Assembly (NCBI GenBank): GCA_021234155.1
Contig: JAJEKV010000010.1
Span: 19,379,418 to 19,443,417 of the forward strand
Source: Isoetes taiwanensis
Lineage: Eukaryota > Streptophyta > Lycopodiopsida > Isoetales > Isoetaceae
Reading direction: 5' to 3'
Length of the DNA stretch: 64,000 nucleotides
The number at the start of each line of letters is the position of its first letter. Positions within the stretch are counted from its first letter, which is position 1. This document shows, piece by piece, positions 1 through 9,696 of the stretch. A model generated the notes under the pieces. That model was given only the letters and a program-made list of their open reading frames with translations, had not been told where the DNA came from and ran no database searches. The position numbers and the translations under genes were made by a program.

Positions 1-1499
1 TGTTTGGAGTCGAAGGTTTGCTTGGCCTCCAGTCGTTTCTCCATCGTACTTGCTCTTCCATTTTGATCTTGGGCTCTATGCTTCCTCTTTTGGTAGTCGA
101 AGTGAAGGAGCTTCCTGATCTAAGCGCTAAATCCGTAAAACATGACTCTAAACTCATGTTTCTCCACTGTATCTGTGAGCACCCGAGATATACAATAGAC
201 ATATACGCATTTACATTGGGATTTTAATTCATCGACTTTTTCAAAACAACTACGAAGATCTACTTAATTGTTTATACTTCTTTAGGGTCTCCCCTCCTCC
301 TATCGCGTTTGACCCTTTGGTTTTGCTGCATCTTCTTTGTTCTGGTTGACTCCAGGATTCCTTTGAGATGCTGCTACTATTGTTGAGCTTCATATCTGAT
401 CCGAGCTCGTCACGCCAGTTGCGAAGAGTGTTCGTCGATGTGATCCCTTGAGAAAGATGCTCCTCCTTAATGTGTATATTCGTCGTGAGGAATGCGGTGA
501 CCGCTCAACGTCCCTACATGCAGTGTGTCGTTGCAGGGTTCGCTTGAGTAGGATCACCTAGCTGTTGCAGTTGGGCATTCTTGGATATCTTCGAAGCTCT
601 GAGATCATGGTCGGTAGGCAGGCATTGTCATTCCTCTGCAGGTTGAATTTCTGAGTGCGACTCCTGTTACCTGGGCTTTGCTTCATCCCGAGGTGGCTCT
701 CCTGTGCCTGGAAGTGTGGTCATCTCTATTGCCCCTACCATGGCTCCTTCTGGTCGCCTTTGCATGATTTGTATCTGCTGGCTAGGTCGTCTCCTCCGTC
801 CTTTGGGTCCTATCCATTCGAGTCTCGCACTCCTTGGCTGACGTAGTAAGGCCGTCCTTCCTTTGGTTTCTAGGTGTTCCTGGGTCCGGAATTCCTGTTT
901 GAGCGGAATATTCTCCTCCTTGATCTTGCCCCTAGTGCTGATATAGGCCTTCAAGTCGGAGATGTTCCCTGATATGCGTCTCCTCCCCCTCATGGTCTCC
1001 TACTTTTTGGAACCGATGAAAGTTCTCTTGCTGGTGCAAGGTAGCTGGAAGCTTGTCCTGATTAGCCTTAGGTGCTTGTGGTTGCCTAGCTTGGTCGCTC
1101 CTTTTATTGACGTTGCATGACATTCGCTTGAGCTGCTGGGCTGCAATTGTCTTTCCTCCGGTTTCTATGCACTCCTGTGTTGCCATGACTTCTCTCCTCG
1201 ACGGAAGATTATGCCCTCTGGCTCTAGCTCGTGATGCTAACGCAGCATCGATGTCTAACGTCTTCCTGCACCTGTATTTTGTTGCCTTGCGTCCTTTCAT
1301 TTGAACTCATGTGCGTCGAGTTGGTGAAGGCGTCGAGATCCTCTTTCTGATGTGAGCTCATGGACGTGGTAGCCGAGAGGTTGACATCTAGAAAATTCTT
1401 GATGCCGCTGGTTACCAAATATCCTTCCCATTTGATGAAGATTGATGCTAGGCCGGTGGTGTCCTGTTCTACTCGTTTGTCGGTTTAGGTGTTTGTCGT
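1..1499. other. Unassigned flank, possibly the rest of diverged element R
   Basis: No gene could be supported here. Several overlapping minus-strand open frames of 60-120 codons rich in Arg, Lys, Gln and Gly lie between 667 and 1581, downstream of the ORF2 remnant in the same orientation. They could be the degraded end of ORF2 and the gag start of element R, but I could not align them to the corresponding parts of elements A or B. Confidence 0.3.
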
Positions 1500-2055
1500 T
1501 GTGCTTCCCTCTCTTGGGTCTGCCTTTTTGGTCTCCTCTCCTTATCTGTCTGTACATCGGCTGGGACCTTGATGTCTTCAAGAAGTTGCGCCTCTAGCTC
1601 TTCTGCGGCTCTGGCCCTGTACTTTGAAAGCAACGCTCGTATATCCTAGAGTCTAAGGGTCTACTTGAAGGGCTCTCCTACAACATTTTGGGCTCTATAA
1701 GCAAGCAAGATGACTCGAGCAGCATTACTGGAGACATATCTATAATCTCCAAGTCTATGGACATTAGGACGTGTGGTATGGCATGAAATGAGGGTTGTTT
1801 TGCAAGACCTCCATGATGTTTGAGGCATACTCTAAGGTCCTAACAAAGTTGGTTTGGGGGAGTCCAATCTCTACACATGAGGTGACTTGGGCAGCTCTAG
1901 ACTCTAGCTCCTTTCTAGGTATCCTGGCAATAGGGAGTGTCAATGTGGCGGCTATATAAGTCAAACTCTATTAGAAGGACACAGAATTAGGTCAAGGCTT
2001 ATGCTTTTGGCATGACCCGAGGTGATGTACCAACAGTTGGACTTGGGTTGGTATG
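1500..2055 (-). pseudogene. Diverged ORF2 of H3-carrying chromovirus, copy R
   Basis: Minus-strand translation aligns by eye with the N-terminal half of ORF2 in element B (39813 onward). The block at 1764-1964 contains AATLTLPIARI, ESRAAQV and ASNIMEVLQN, matching QATLHATPAYSRV, FQARVEPALV and VPNIAKYLTN of element B. A second block at about 1685-1765 reads RYVSSNAARVILLAYRAQNV, matching KYFSFNTALAIFLTHRAENT. The frame is broken between and after these blocks. It follows the palindrome pair at 2363-2644 in the order seen in elements A and B, and a TATA-like TGTAAATAG lies near 2170 on the minus strand. The product is of unknown function. This old copy shows that ORF2 is a stable part of the family rather than a one-off capture. 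Confidence 0.6.
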
Positions 2056-2362
2056 CTGAGGTCTAGATGACTATAACAAAGGGGTGTTCTTGGGCACTTC
2101 TATCTAGGAGTAAGGCATCAGCTTTGAGCCGAGAGCAATACTTGCGAGCTACTAATGGGGTGTGCTTCTATTTACAAACAAACCACAGTTTGGAAAAACA
2201 ATTCAAGGGTTTGAGCAATTTTGGTCATTTTGAGATAGGGTTTGACATTTCTAGCCTAATTTGAGGTCATAAATGGATTCTAGACTTCTAACGGTCCTAT
2301 TGCAACAAATTTCAGGCGATTTGGAGCTCTGTAGCTCAAGTTATGGAGGTTCAAAGTTTGGA

Positions 2363-2430
2363 GGTCTCACAGGTTGCGCCCTGCTCAAAAACTAAAGTTT
2401 AGTTCTTTGACCAGGCGCGAGCTGTGAGAC
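2363..2430 (-). repeat. H3-element palindrome, copy R distal
   Basis: A ~68-bp near-palindrome beginning GGTCTCACAGG and ending GCTGTGAGAC, with centre AACTAAAGTTTAGTT. It is the same family as the palindromes at 6451, 6634, 39231 and 39430, in the minus orientation, between the H3 remnant and the ORF2 remnant. Confidence 0.8.
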
Positions 2431-2576
2431 ATTGGCTGTAAATTGGGTTAAACTTGTCCAATTTGGGTGATCTAAGGGTCAAATCATGCTAGTCTCATCG
2501 AGTTAGGCAGAATGGACCCCTTACTTGGTCAATTTGGAGGTGTTTTGGTCTAGTTTGGACATGGTCTAGGTATGAA

Positions 2577-2644
2577 GGTCTCACAGGTTGCGCCTCGTTC
2601 AAAAAGTAAACTTTAGTTTCTTGACAAGGTGCGAGCTATGAGAC
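2577..2644 (-). repeat. H3-element palindrome, copy R proximal
   Basis: Second palindrome of the pair in copy R, with arms GGTCTCACAGG and GCTATGAGAC and centre TAAACTTTAGTTT. The DNA between it and its partner (2431-2576) is the reverse complement of the spacer between the two palindromes in element A (13624-13754): both contain an AGTAAGGGGTCAATTCTGCC-like block. Confidence 0.8.
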
Positions 2645-2796
2645 ATCACACTTTTTGGTCTGAGAATATCCTATTTTACTAAAATAAAAACTACTACTTG
2701 CTAACTCGTCCTAATTAAGCAAGATTTGACACATAAACTACTCAAAATTATCATGTATTAACAAAATTATTGATTATTTACAACATATCTACTGGG

Positions 2797-3041
2797 GATC
2801 TCCCTTAATTAAACTAGCTAATTACATGCCTTCCCTCATGAGGTTTACTCGCTTCGCATGAACAGTGCAGGCTGTTGAGTCTTCAAAATGTTGGACCATC
2901 TTCTGCTCTGCTGCTTCTTGAGCCTTGGCCTCCCGCTCTCGTTCTGTCCTCTCCTCTTCTTGTTTCCTTCGGCCTCCTTGGCCTCTGGCTGTTTTGCCTT
3001 GTCGAGAAAGTCGAAGGATTACGTCGTTTGGTGCGCATCAT
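2797..3041 (-). pseudogene. Diverged, internally deleted histone H3-like ORF, copy R
   Basis: The minus strand starts at ATGATGCGCACCAAACG (MMRTKRR) after CCGATCGAC, the same bases that precede the H3-tail start of element 0. About 110 bases further a different frame reads [20 protein letters not shown] followed by VHAKRVNLMREGM, which is the alpha2-alpha3 part of the H3 fold (LQEA, FED, HAKRV). Alpha1 and most of the linker are missing, a frameshift separates tail and fold, and a stop follows MREGM, with LASLIKGDPQ still readable after it. The copy joins a tail-like start and an H3 fold end in one short stretch, supporting the view that they belong to one ORF. It is non-functional as read. 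Confidence 0.7.
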
Positions 3042-3182
3042 GTCGATCGGAGTCCTGGTGTCTATCAAGATGCTATCTCTATCTAGCTTAAGGGTCTTGG
3101 TTCTAAGTCTAAGGCTTAACCATTAATATTATCTAACATTATTAAAGCTTAAATTAATTAAGAATTATAATTCAAATACAAA

Positions 3183-3272
3183 CGATGCCCGCCCTCAGTG
3201 GTTGGCACGGGGGGGTTTTTGGGGATTCAACCCGTGGGTGGGAGGTTCAATTCCTGCTATCGCGGGAATCCT
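3183..3272 (+). repeat. tRNA-like SINE head
   Basis: An A-box-like AGTGGTTGGCACGG and a B-box-like GGTTCAATTCC lie about 50 bases apart, followed by TATCGCGGGAATCC. The arrangement is that of the internal pol III promoter of a tRNA-derived SINE. No complete cloverleaf forms, so it is not a functional tRNA gene. Confidence 0.45.
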
Positions 3273-3547
3273 TTTAAGATGAGGTTCAAATAGATTGAAA
3301 AACTAGACTAATCTAGCTAGTTCCTAGGCTGAAATTCGAATCACCGGGAATCCTGGAACTAGCTGAAATTCGAATCACCGGGAATCCTTTTAAGATGAGG
3401 TTCAAATAGATTGAAAAACTAGACTAATCTAGCTAGTTCCTAGGCTGAAATTCGAATCACCAAGTTAACTTTTTTTTTTTTTAATGCAGTTCTTTGACCA
3501 GGCGGATCCCTTTTTTTTTTTTAATGCAGTTCTTCGACCCGGCGGAT
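3265..3547. repeat. Two local tandem duplications
   Basis: A ~116-bp unit starting TTTTAAGATGAGGTTCAAAT is present twice (about 3272 and 3388 onward). It is followed by two ~40-bp units, each a T-run plus AATGCAGTTCTT(T/C)GACC and GGCGGATC. The second set contains GACCAGGCGG, reminiscent of the palindrome arms of the H3 element. Confidence 0.7.
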
Positions 3548-3554
3548 CGAGAGG

Positions 3555-6249
3555 AGTGAACCAGGGATCAGGTATTTGGTCGATCAAATAGCATAAACCT
3601 CACTCCAGCCTTTGAATCAGTAGGGTTAGCCTATTAGATCACCCCTAGCAACTAAGTAGATCCCGAGATTGACCTAACTAAAGAACCTAACTCTATGAGA
3701 TAGATTAGTTCTTTATTATTTATTATGTTGATATGATGGACGGATGGATTCTGTGAACTCATTGTATTGGGAAGGGGGGTAGAGACTTAAAGCTTAGTAG
3801 ATGATGCTCCTAGTTAAGTTCCTCTTAGTGCATTACTAAAATTCGGCCTGTGTACAAGAACCCCACCTGGTTGTGGGTGAAGGGACCAGACTGGCTCAGA
3901 ACGGGGTTCGTGTTCTGACCCTTGACCGATCCCCCTGGTGCGTAAGGCCTACCGGGGATCAGAATGACTAGGTCTAGTGGCTTGCCACTGAGTGTGGGCA
4001 AGGCATGGGCTCGACACCCGTGGGGTGGAGTTCACCTTCCAGTGGGTTAAGTCGAATAAGGGAAGTGGCCCTCTAGTCACCTTGGGTCAGCATGTAGATC
4101 TCGGGTGGGAGTAGTCCCTACCTGCCCCATCGGGCCTGGGGAGATGTAACCCAGGAGTAGCCCCTTTGGCTATGCACCCGGCGGGCTACACTCAGGTCCC
4201 AACACTTTTCAACCTACTCTGCAAAGTGTGCACAGGAGGGGCGGATGGTGTGGACAACCCTAAGCCATTGTGACGTCCCCTACTCATATACGGTGCGCTC
4301 ACCGTATACAAACAGGAGTTCATCCCCCATACCAGCTCCATACTGATACAGGGCCCTCCACAATCACTGCACCCGTAACGAGTCCCAGTGGGAAGAGTGA
4401 AGGGGTCATTTTACCCCGTCTCCCTCGGGGCCTACCTAGCTGCGGAAGCGTAAACATATATGTCAGTATACAAGAGCATCACATATCCACCTCGAAGGAT
4501 GGTCCATCACATCTGCATAAACAATGATCAGCACAACGCATATGGGAGATCCTACCCAAGGCTCAGACACAGGGATGGACTGACAAGCTTGGGTCTCAAG
4601 AGTTCATTGCAGACAGAATTCATGGCAATGGATTTGGCTGGCATAAGAACATGGCATTGGGTTGTCCACTCCATCCGCCCCTCCTGTGCACACTTTGCAG
4701 AGTAGGCTGAAAAGTGTCGGGACCTGACTGTAGCCCGCCGGATGCATAGCCAAGGGGGCTATTCCTGGGTCTCATCCTCCCAGTTCCGTTGGGGCAGGAA
4801 GGGATCGCTCCCTCCAGAGATCTGCATGCTGACTCAAGGCGACTAGAGGGCCACTGCCCGTATTCGACTGAACCCACTGGAAAGTGTACACCACTTCACG
4901 GGTGTCGAGCCCATGCCTTACCCGCACTCAGTGGTAAGCCATTAGGCCTAGTCACAATGATCCCTGGTAGGCCTTACACACCAGAGGGATCGTTCAAGAG
5001 TCAGGACATGAACCTCATTCTTAGCCGGTCCGGCCCCTTCACCCACAAACGGTGTGGTTCTTGTACACAGGCCGAATCTATGGTGTGCTAGAGAGGCTAA
5101 TCTAGGAGCATCTACTACCAAGCTTGAAGTCTCTACCCCCCTTCCCAATACAAGGAGTTCACAGAGATACATCATCCATATACATCACAGAAGAACTAAA
5201 GAACTAGATCTAATCTATATCATAGAGTTAGGTTCTTTAGTTAGAGTCTGGTATCTAGAGATCTAGATAGCTGCTAAAGGCGATTTAATAGGCTAAACCT
5301 CTCGATACAATGGTGAAAAGCGGTTTAGACCATTAAATCGACTACATCCCCGATCCATGAGTTGCTCCTCGACCGAGTTCGACCATCCCTTTGAACCGCT
5401 TTCGAATCAAGGGAAACTAATGGTGCAATTCTCTTGAGCAGAGTCTGGGAGGCGGTTTTGGCTCCTGGGGCAGCCAAAACAGAGCTCTAAAACCCTAGGA
5501 ACGAAAATGGGCAAGTTAGGGTTCTCCTACTTAAATAGGCAAGGGTTGGGGCTTAGGGTTTCCAATTATCCCTTTAGGCATGTGGGATAATTGGAAGTGG
5601 GCCCACTTGCCTTTAATGGCTAGGTGGCCAAATGTGCCTACATGGAAATGTGTGCACCTAAATGTGCCCACATGGAAATGTGTGCACCTTAATAAATGTG
5701 CATGTGCACATTAATAAGAAATGCACATACCTAGCAAGTTGCCCCCTAGGGCTACTCACCTGGCTACACGTCGGCGTACACGTCAATTGGAGTGGCGTGT
5801 ACGCGTGACGAGACAGTACAGTATACGTCCTGGGACCGTATACTGTGCTGGAACGTCACAGCCATGCTCTTATGCCAGCCCACTCCAATATTGTCATGAT
5901 TCCGTCTGCACTGAACTCTGGAGACCCAAGCTTGTCAGTCATCCCCATGGAGTCTGAGCCTTGGGTAGGAACTCCCATGTATTGTGCTGATCTTTGTCTA
6001 TGCAGATGTTGATGTGCCACCCTTCGAGGTGGATATATGATGTTATGTTACTGACGTGTATGTTTACGCTTCCGCAGCTAGGTAGGCCCTGAGGGAGACG
6101 GGGTAAATGACCCCTTCACTCTTCCCACTGTGGATTCTAGACGATCACAGTGATATGTGGAGGGCCCTGTATCAGTGTGGAGCTGGTGCGGGGGATGAAC
6201 TCCTGTTTGTATACGGTGCGGGCATCGTATACGAGTAGGGGACGTCACA
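3555..6249 (+). mobile_element. LTR of element 0, truncated at its start and split by a solo LTR
   Basis: Positions about 3555-4268 and 5861-6249 match the 3' two thirds of the LTRs of element A (for example GATCAGGTATTTGG, GGACAACCCTAAGCCAT, CTTATGCCAGCC). The LTR ends at ACGTCACA (6249), one base before the primer-binding site. The U3 start is missing or unrecognisable upstream of 3555. The LTR is interrupted at 4269-5860 by a reverse-oriented LTR of the same family. Confidence 0.8.
4269..5860 (-). mobile_element. Reverse solo LTR nested in the LTR of element 0
   Basis: The segment starts TGTGACG and ends CGTCACA and is the reverse complement of an element A-type LTR. For example, GGGCTACTCACCTGGCTAC near 5750 corresponds to GTATAGCCAAGTGGGTAGCCC at the start of the element A LTRs. 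It is flanked by GCCAT at 4264-4268 and GCCAT at 5861-5865, a clean 5-bp target-site duplication. No internal element sequence lies inside, so it is a solo LTR left by LTR-LTR recombination. Confidence 0.85.
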
Positions 6250-6250
6250 A

Positions 6251-6266
6251 TGGTATCAGAGTAATG
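6251..6266 (+). promoter_or_regulatory. Primer-binding site of element 0
   Basis: TGGTATCAGAGTAATG directly follows the LTR end. TGGTATCAGAGC is the usual plant primer site complementary to the 3' end of initiator Met tRNA. Confidence 0.75.
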
Positions 6267-6450
6267 TTCTTGGAGACCAAGAGCAAAGCACTGGCCATGC
6301 TCCCAGTAGTACTAACTTGATAGGATCCTTAAGCCTCGAAAAGTGGGAAATTTTTTTTCTCATTTTTGTAGTTTATGCTAAGCTAGTAACAATTAAGTGA
6401 ATTGGAACTTAATAAGACTAAAAAGAATGAGCCAAAAATTTTGCCAAAGT

Positions 6451-6511
6451 GAGCTCGCGCCTGGTCGAAAAACTAAACTTTAGTTTTTGAGCGAGGCGCA
6501 AGCTGTGAGAC
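6451..6511 (+). repeat. H3-element palindrome, element 0 first
   Basis: Arms GAGCTCGCGCCTGG and GCGAGGCGCAAGCT around the centre AACTAAACTTTAGTT. First of two palindromes between the primer site and the H3-tail ORF. Confidence 0.8.
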
Positions 6512-6633
6512 ATCGAGCCAAAATCACTCAAACATGATGAATTCAAGAAAAGTAATGTGGTAAAGCTAGTTCTAAAATAGTAATTAATTAGAATAGCATG
6601 TTTTAATTACTTAAATTACTTAAAAATGTGTGA

Positions 6634-6702
6634 GATCTCACAGCTCGCGCCTGGTCTAAAAACTAAACTTTAGTTTTTGAGCGAGGCGCGACTTGTGAGA
6701 CC
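6634..6702 (+). repeat. H3-element palindrome, element 0 second
   Basis: Arms GATCTCACAGCTCGCGCC and GGCGCGACTTGTGAGACC with the same centre as its partner. It ends about 95 bases before the TATA box. Confidence 0.8.
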
Positions 6703-6797
6703 AATAAGTAGGAAAAGTCTGAAATACGTGTAAATTTTAATTAAATAGGTGCTGTAGCATGTTAAATAGAGCAAATTGAACCTAAAATTTCCCAAGC

Positions 6798-6806
6798 TAT
6801 AAATAG
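6798..6806 (+). promoter_or_regulatory. TATA box of the H3-like gene in element 0
   Basis: TATAAATAG lies 108 bases upstream of the ATG at 6906. The same motif lies about 103-125 bases before the H3-like and ORF2 starts in element A and the ORF2 start in element B, so it probably directs an internal transcript separate from the LTR transcript. Confidence 0.6.
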
Positions 6807-6905
6807 AAGTAACCCCCCTCATTTCCACGTCCCAACCCTAGAAATCCGCTCTCCCGCACTTAGGCGATCTTTGAGCGCTGATATCCGATCGACGAACCGA
6901 AAAAC

Positions 6906-7160
6906 ATGGCCCGAACCAAACAGACCGCCAGGAAGCGTCGCCCAGGCGAAACCACCAGGGCCACAGAGGCTGACATCATTCGGCAGATGCTTCGTGAGAG
7001 GCTCGCGAAAGGGGGTCGTTCGCCTTCGAGCGAGGAAGACATCTCAGGAGATCAAGATACATCTGATCTGATTGATGTTTTCAATCAGCAGGTGGATCAA
7101 GACGAAGCCTCCTCACCAAACTCCATGGACGAGGAGACGAGGGAACCATCATTCATTTAA
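6906..7160 (+). CDS. Histone H3-tail-bearing ORF of element 0 (3' truncated)
   Basis: 84 codons starting MARTKQTARKRRPGETTR. Residues 2-10 (ARTKQTARK) are identical to the first nine residues of mature canonical histone H3, so the positions equivalent to R2, T3, K4, T6, R8 and K9 are all kept. Position 10 is Arg where H3 has Ser. A likely helix (ATEADIIRQMLRERLAKG) and an acidic, Ser-rich stretch follow. Homology to element DNA stops near 7143, where sequence shared with the flank of locus 2 (55703) begins, so the last residues (PSFI) and the stop come from the flank. In elements A and R the same ORF continues into an H3 fold. The protein as it stands is a tail without a fold. The start is supported by the ATG context shared with A and R. 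Confidence 0.75.
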   Translation: MARTKQTARKRRPGETTRATEADIIRQMLRERLAKGGRSPSSEEDISGDQDTSDLIDVFNQQVDQDEASSPNSMDEETREPSFI

Positions 7161-7401
7161 ATTGGATTTATGTCTGTTCCAAAAGCACGCCACTTTTGCA
7201 TACCCTTTTCTCAATATAGTGTTTTGTTGTGTGACATGCTGTTTTGCATTGTTGCAAATTTTTGCATTGTAGTACTGGGTGGTTTAACATTTTCTTGTTT
7301 TAGTGAGAAGAATGTGGTGTTTGATTAGCATTTATAGATAACAACACATCAATATACAGAGAACACTTTTTACATTGTATTCATTTGATATGAAGATTAC
7401 A

Positions 7402-8041
7402 TCATGTAGGGACTAGTCCTTTCTTTGTCAAATAACTCTCAAGATAGGGATCCATCTCCTTAGTCCGATCTAGTTCTGGATGTGTTTTGACAACATCTGA
7501 TACTGTTTTACCAGAAGCCAAGCCACTCATGATGGACATGAATAGTACTAGAAACTCATCTGTTGAGTAATCTTGTGGAGTATAAGTTGGTGGATTTAGA
7601 GCCTGACCTTGATTATAAAAGCACTTAAGAGCATCATCATCTACTATTATGATGTCCTCTTTCTTTTGAATGCCAAGCTGATCCATCATAGTACCAAGAT
7701 GTTTCACGAAGACCGGTTTGCCATCCGGATCTCTTGGATGTGGAAACTTTATACACTTACTTTGGTCCCAAATCGTCACAAAGTCTCGATTCATGCCTGG
7801 TAACACCCTAAGTACTTCATCAACATTTCTGCGTTCCATTGAGGACCAGATGGCAACTCGAAACAATCTAAACGCCTCATTCATCATATCTTCTAAGTGT
7901 GGACGAGGATAGATCCACTTAGTATTCGATTCTAGAGGGACTTGCTCGAAGTCATCACTGTTAATAAGCTTCTTAGGAAACGTTTTACACAGGACACCAT
8001 TCAGATCGAAGACAATGATTTTGTCACAAGCAGGTGGAGCC
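7402..8041 (-). CDS. FCP1/HAD phosphatase-like 3' exon, locus 1
   Basis: The exon starts after an acceptor (TGGTTCAG, complement of 8042-8048) and runs to a stop at 7402. It encodes IIVFDLNGVLC (HAD motif I), AIWSSM (motif II region) and IIIVDDDALKC (motif IV), the layout of the NLI-interacting factor/FCP1 phosphatase fold. In motif I the second catalytic Asp of DxDx(T/V) is Asn (DLNGV), as I recall for some plant FCP1-like proteins, so catalytic activity is doubtful. It aligns over its whole length with 56590-57227 of locus 2 (YPRP, WSSM, RNV/RNI, WDQSKC, NPP, PQD, ASGKTV). This exon is open although the upstream part of the locus is broken. It may be the C-terminal part of a multidomain protein or a separate gene. 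Confidence 0.7.
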
Positions 8042-9358
8042 CTGAACCATGGAAAACAAAGAGTTAGCCATGCAAAAGTGTTCGCAATACACGCCAAGCG
8101 GCGTTTTATCCTTCATAACAAAGCTACATATCGGCGCTGGCGTGAATAACCTTTCATCGTCGCCGTCATCCGCAGCAGTCTTAGCGTCTACTTCACCCCC
8201 CGGATACTTACTGTCAGAAGCATGAACGCCACCGTTAAGTTCGGACACGTTCTCTTCTATGAAAGCTACCACAGGGGTTTGATTCCTAACCTCAGTGGTT
8301 GCATCTGAGCTTGCATGATCATCCTGGCTGGTATGAACCGCCTTTTCGTACCCCCAACCTCGACATTACGACCTGGAATGTTATCAAGCATGGACTTCAA
8401 ATTTTTCTCCATGCTCTCACATTCCCGCTCTAGCATTTCGGCCTTCTCCTCGGGGGTTGCATTGCTTTTTGAACATTCCGAGTTGCACTTTCGGGCTTTT
8501 GTGAACTAGTATTACGCTTACGCCCTTCCGAAGGTACCAAAGCCAACTGTTTTTTATCTTTGACAGGACCCCAATCAGCCGTGGCTAGTACCTTTTCGAA
8601 AAACACTTCAAGGAAATCCACGGACTGGTCATCGCCGTGAAACTTAAACATCTTCTTGATGTCTTCGTGGCCTCTCTACCAATATACCCTCCAACATGCA
8701 ATTCCACGGCAAGTGGTATCAAGTGGTGCAAATGCCTCAACAAGATAGCTTGCCAGATTGATTGCAAACCCATGTTTATTCAAGGGTCCCTTTTCTTTTG
8801 TCAGCAATTCCAGAGTGATGTCTTTGCGGTAGAGGTTAGGAACATCAAATTCCTCGCATTCATTTGCTTCATCCTCATCATCTGCTTTGTAGAAGACATT
8901 TTTCAAGTTGGGTTCATCCAGAAGAAAACACTGCCATGCACCTTTATCCGATGCCCCTTTGCTCTTAGCTACCTCATAGTCGTCATCTCGCACAAGGGAT
9001 ATCATTATGAAGATTATACAAGCGCTTTTATATCTTTGATCCTCAAATCGGTATCCTTTGTCTCAAAGAGAAGAGAGCCTTCCCTAACGACCTTTAGGCA
9101 TTCCAAGTCGTATGAAGCCACCAAAGCATGCATATGAGGCTCTCCTGGGGGGTATATGATGACAATAGTAAAGAGTTTCTGAGTTGTTAAGCCTATGCAG
9201 CTACTAAAAACCTGATGTACTCCCTGTTGAGTCATCCCCTTCTCTCCTTTTGCAGCCCCGCTATCCAATACAAACAGAGAAATATTACGAGGGCCTATTG
9301 TTGTATCGGGTAGGAGACCTTTATAGCTTGAGAGACCAGGTATTGGAGTGCGAGGCAA
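8042..9358 (-). pseudogene. Degenerate DNA-methylase-like region, locus 1
   Basis: From 9358 downward the frames read NISLFVLDSG, then TIVIIYPPGEPHMHAL (9150 region), GAWQCFLLDE, NVFY, LLTKEKGPLNKHGFAI, LVEAFAPLDTTC, VELHVGGYIGREA and VDFLEVFFEKVL. The order (a YPP motif, then PLxTTCxELHVGGYIGREAxKxxRxC) resembles a permuted N4/N6 DNA methyltransferase with a DPPY-like motif IV first and the SAM-binding motif I near the C-terminus, but the catalytic (D/N)PP(Y/F) is not intact. Locus 2 (57787-58310) carries the same blocks in one frame where locus 1 needs two frame changes (near 8700 and 8640), so locus 1 is broken here. A low-complexity linker and an intron (8042 to about 8120) precede the HAD exon. 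Methylase descent is a structural guess. Confidence 0.45.
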
Positions 9359-9395
9359 GTCACCACCAACATCTTTCAGATCGGCAACCTTTTCT

Positions 9396-9696
9396 TCAAA
9401 TTTCGGCCATCACCTTATCAGATAGCTTTGAGGTGTGATGTTGGTTCTTTGATTTCCTGTTTTGCAGAAATTCCTTCGACGAAAAGACGTATTTCTTGAT
9501 GTCATCAGCAGACACGCCATACTTGTCTAGCAGGCCGACTTCAGACAATGTTACATCACCAGATAGCTTCTGAAGTTCTTCACCAACTGCTACCTTCATA
9601 ACTCGCATGTTCTTTATATGAGTGCAACAATCAATGAAGGACATTTTGTCCTTAACTGAAGAAGCCTTCTTGTACAGAACTTCTTTGTTTATGCAT
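9396..9696 (-). pseudogene. Locus 1 exon cut by element A (downstream half)
   Basis: Minus-strand frame INKEVLYKK, KNMRVMKVAVGEELQKL, VSADDIKKYVFSSKEFLQ. It matches locus 2 (RKEILYKK, KNIRVLKKAVGEELQRL, VSNDDLKKYVFWSKDFV). The frame runs straight into the LTR at 9697. Its upstream half resumes at 23364 on the far side of element A with GLQDDEIIWLLNQC, matching QGLDDQELISVLDRL of locus 2. The 5-bp duplication TGCAT lies on both sides. Confidence 0.8.

Noticed and set aside
667-1581. Basic minus-strand ORFs as gag of element R
   Set aside because: Orientation fits, but no motif could be aligned with the gag of elements A or B, so no gene is claimed.
3183-3272. Functional tRNA gene
   Set aside because: A and B boxes are present but no acceptor stem or cloverleaf forms; better explained as a SINE head.
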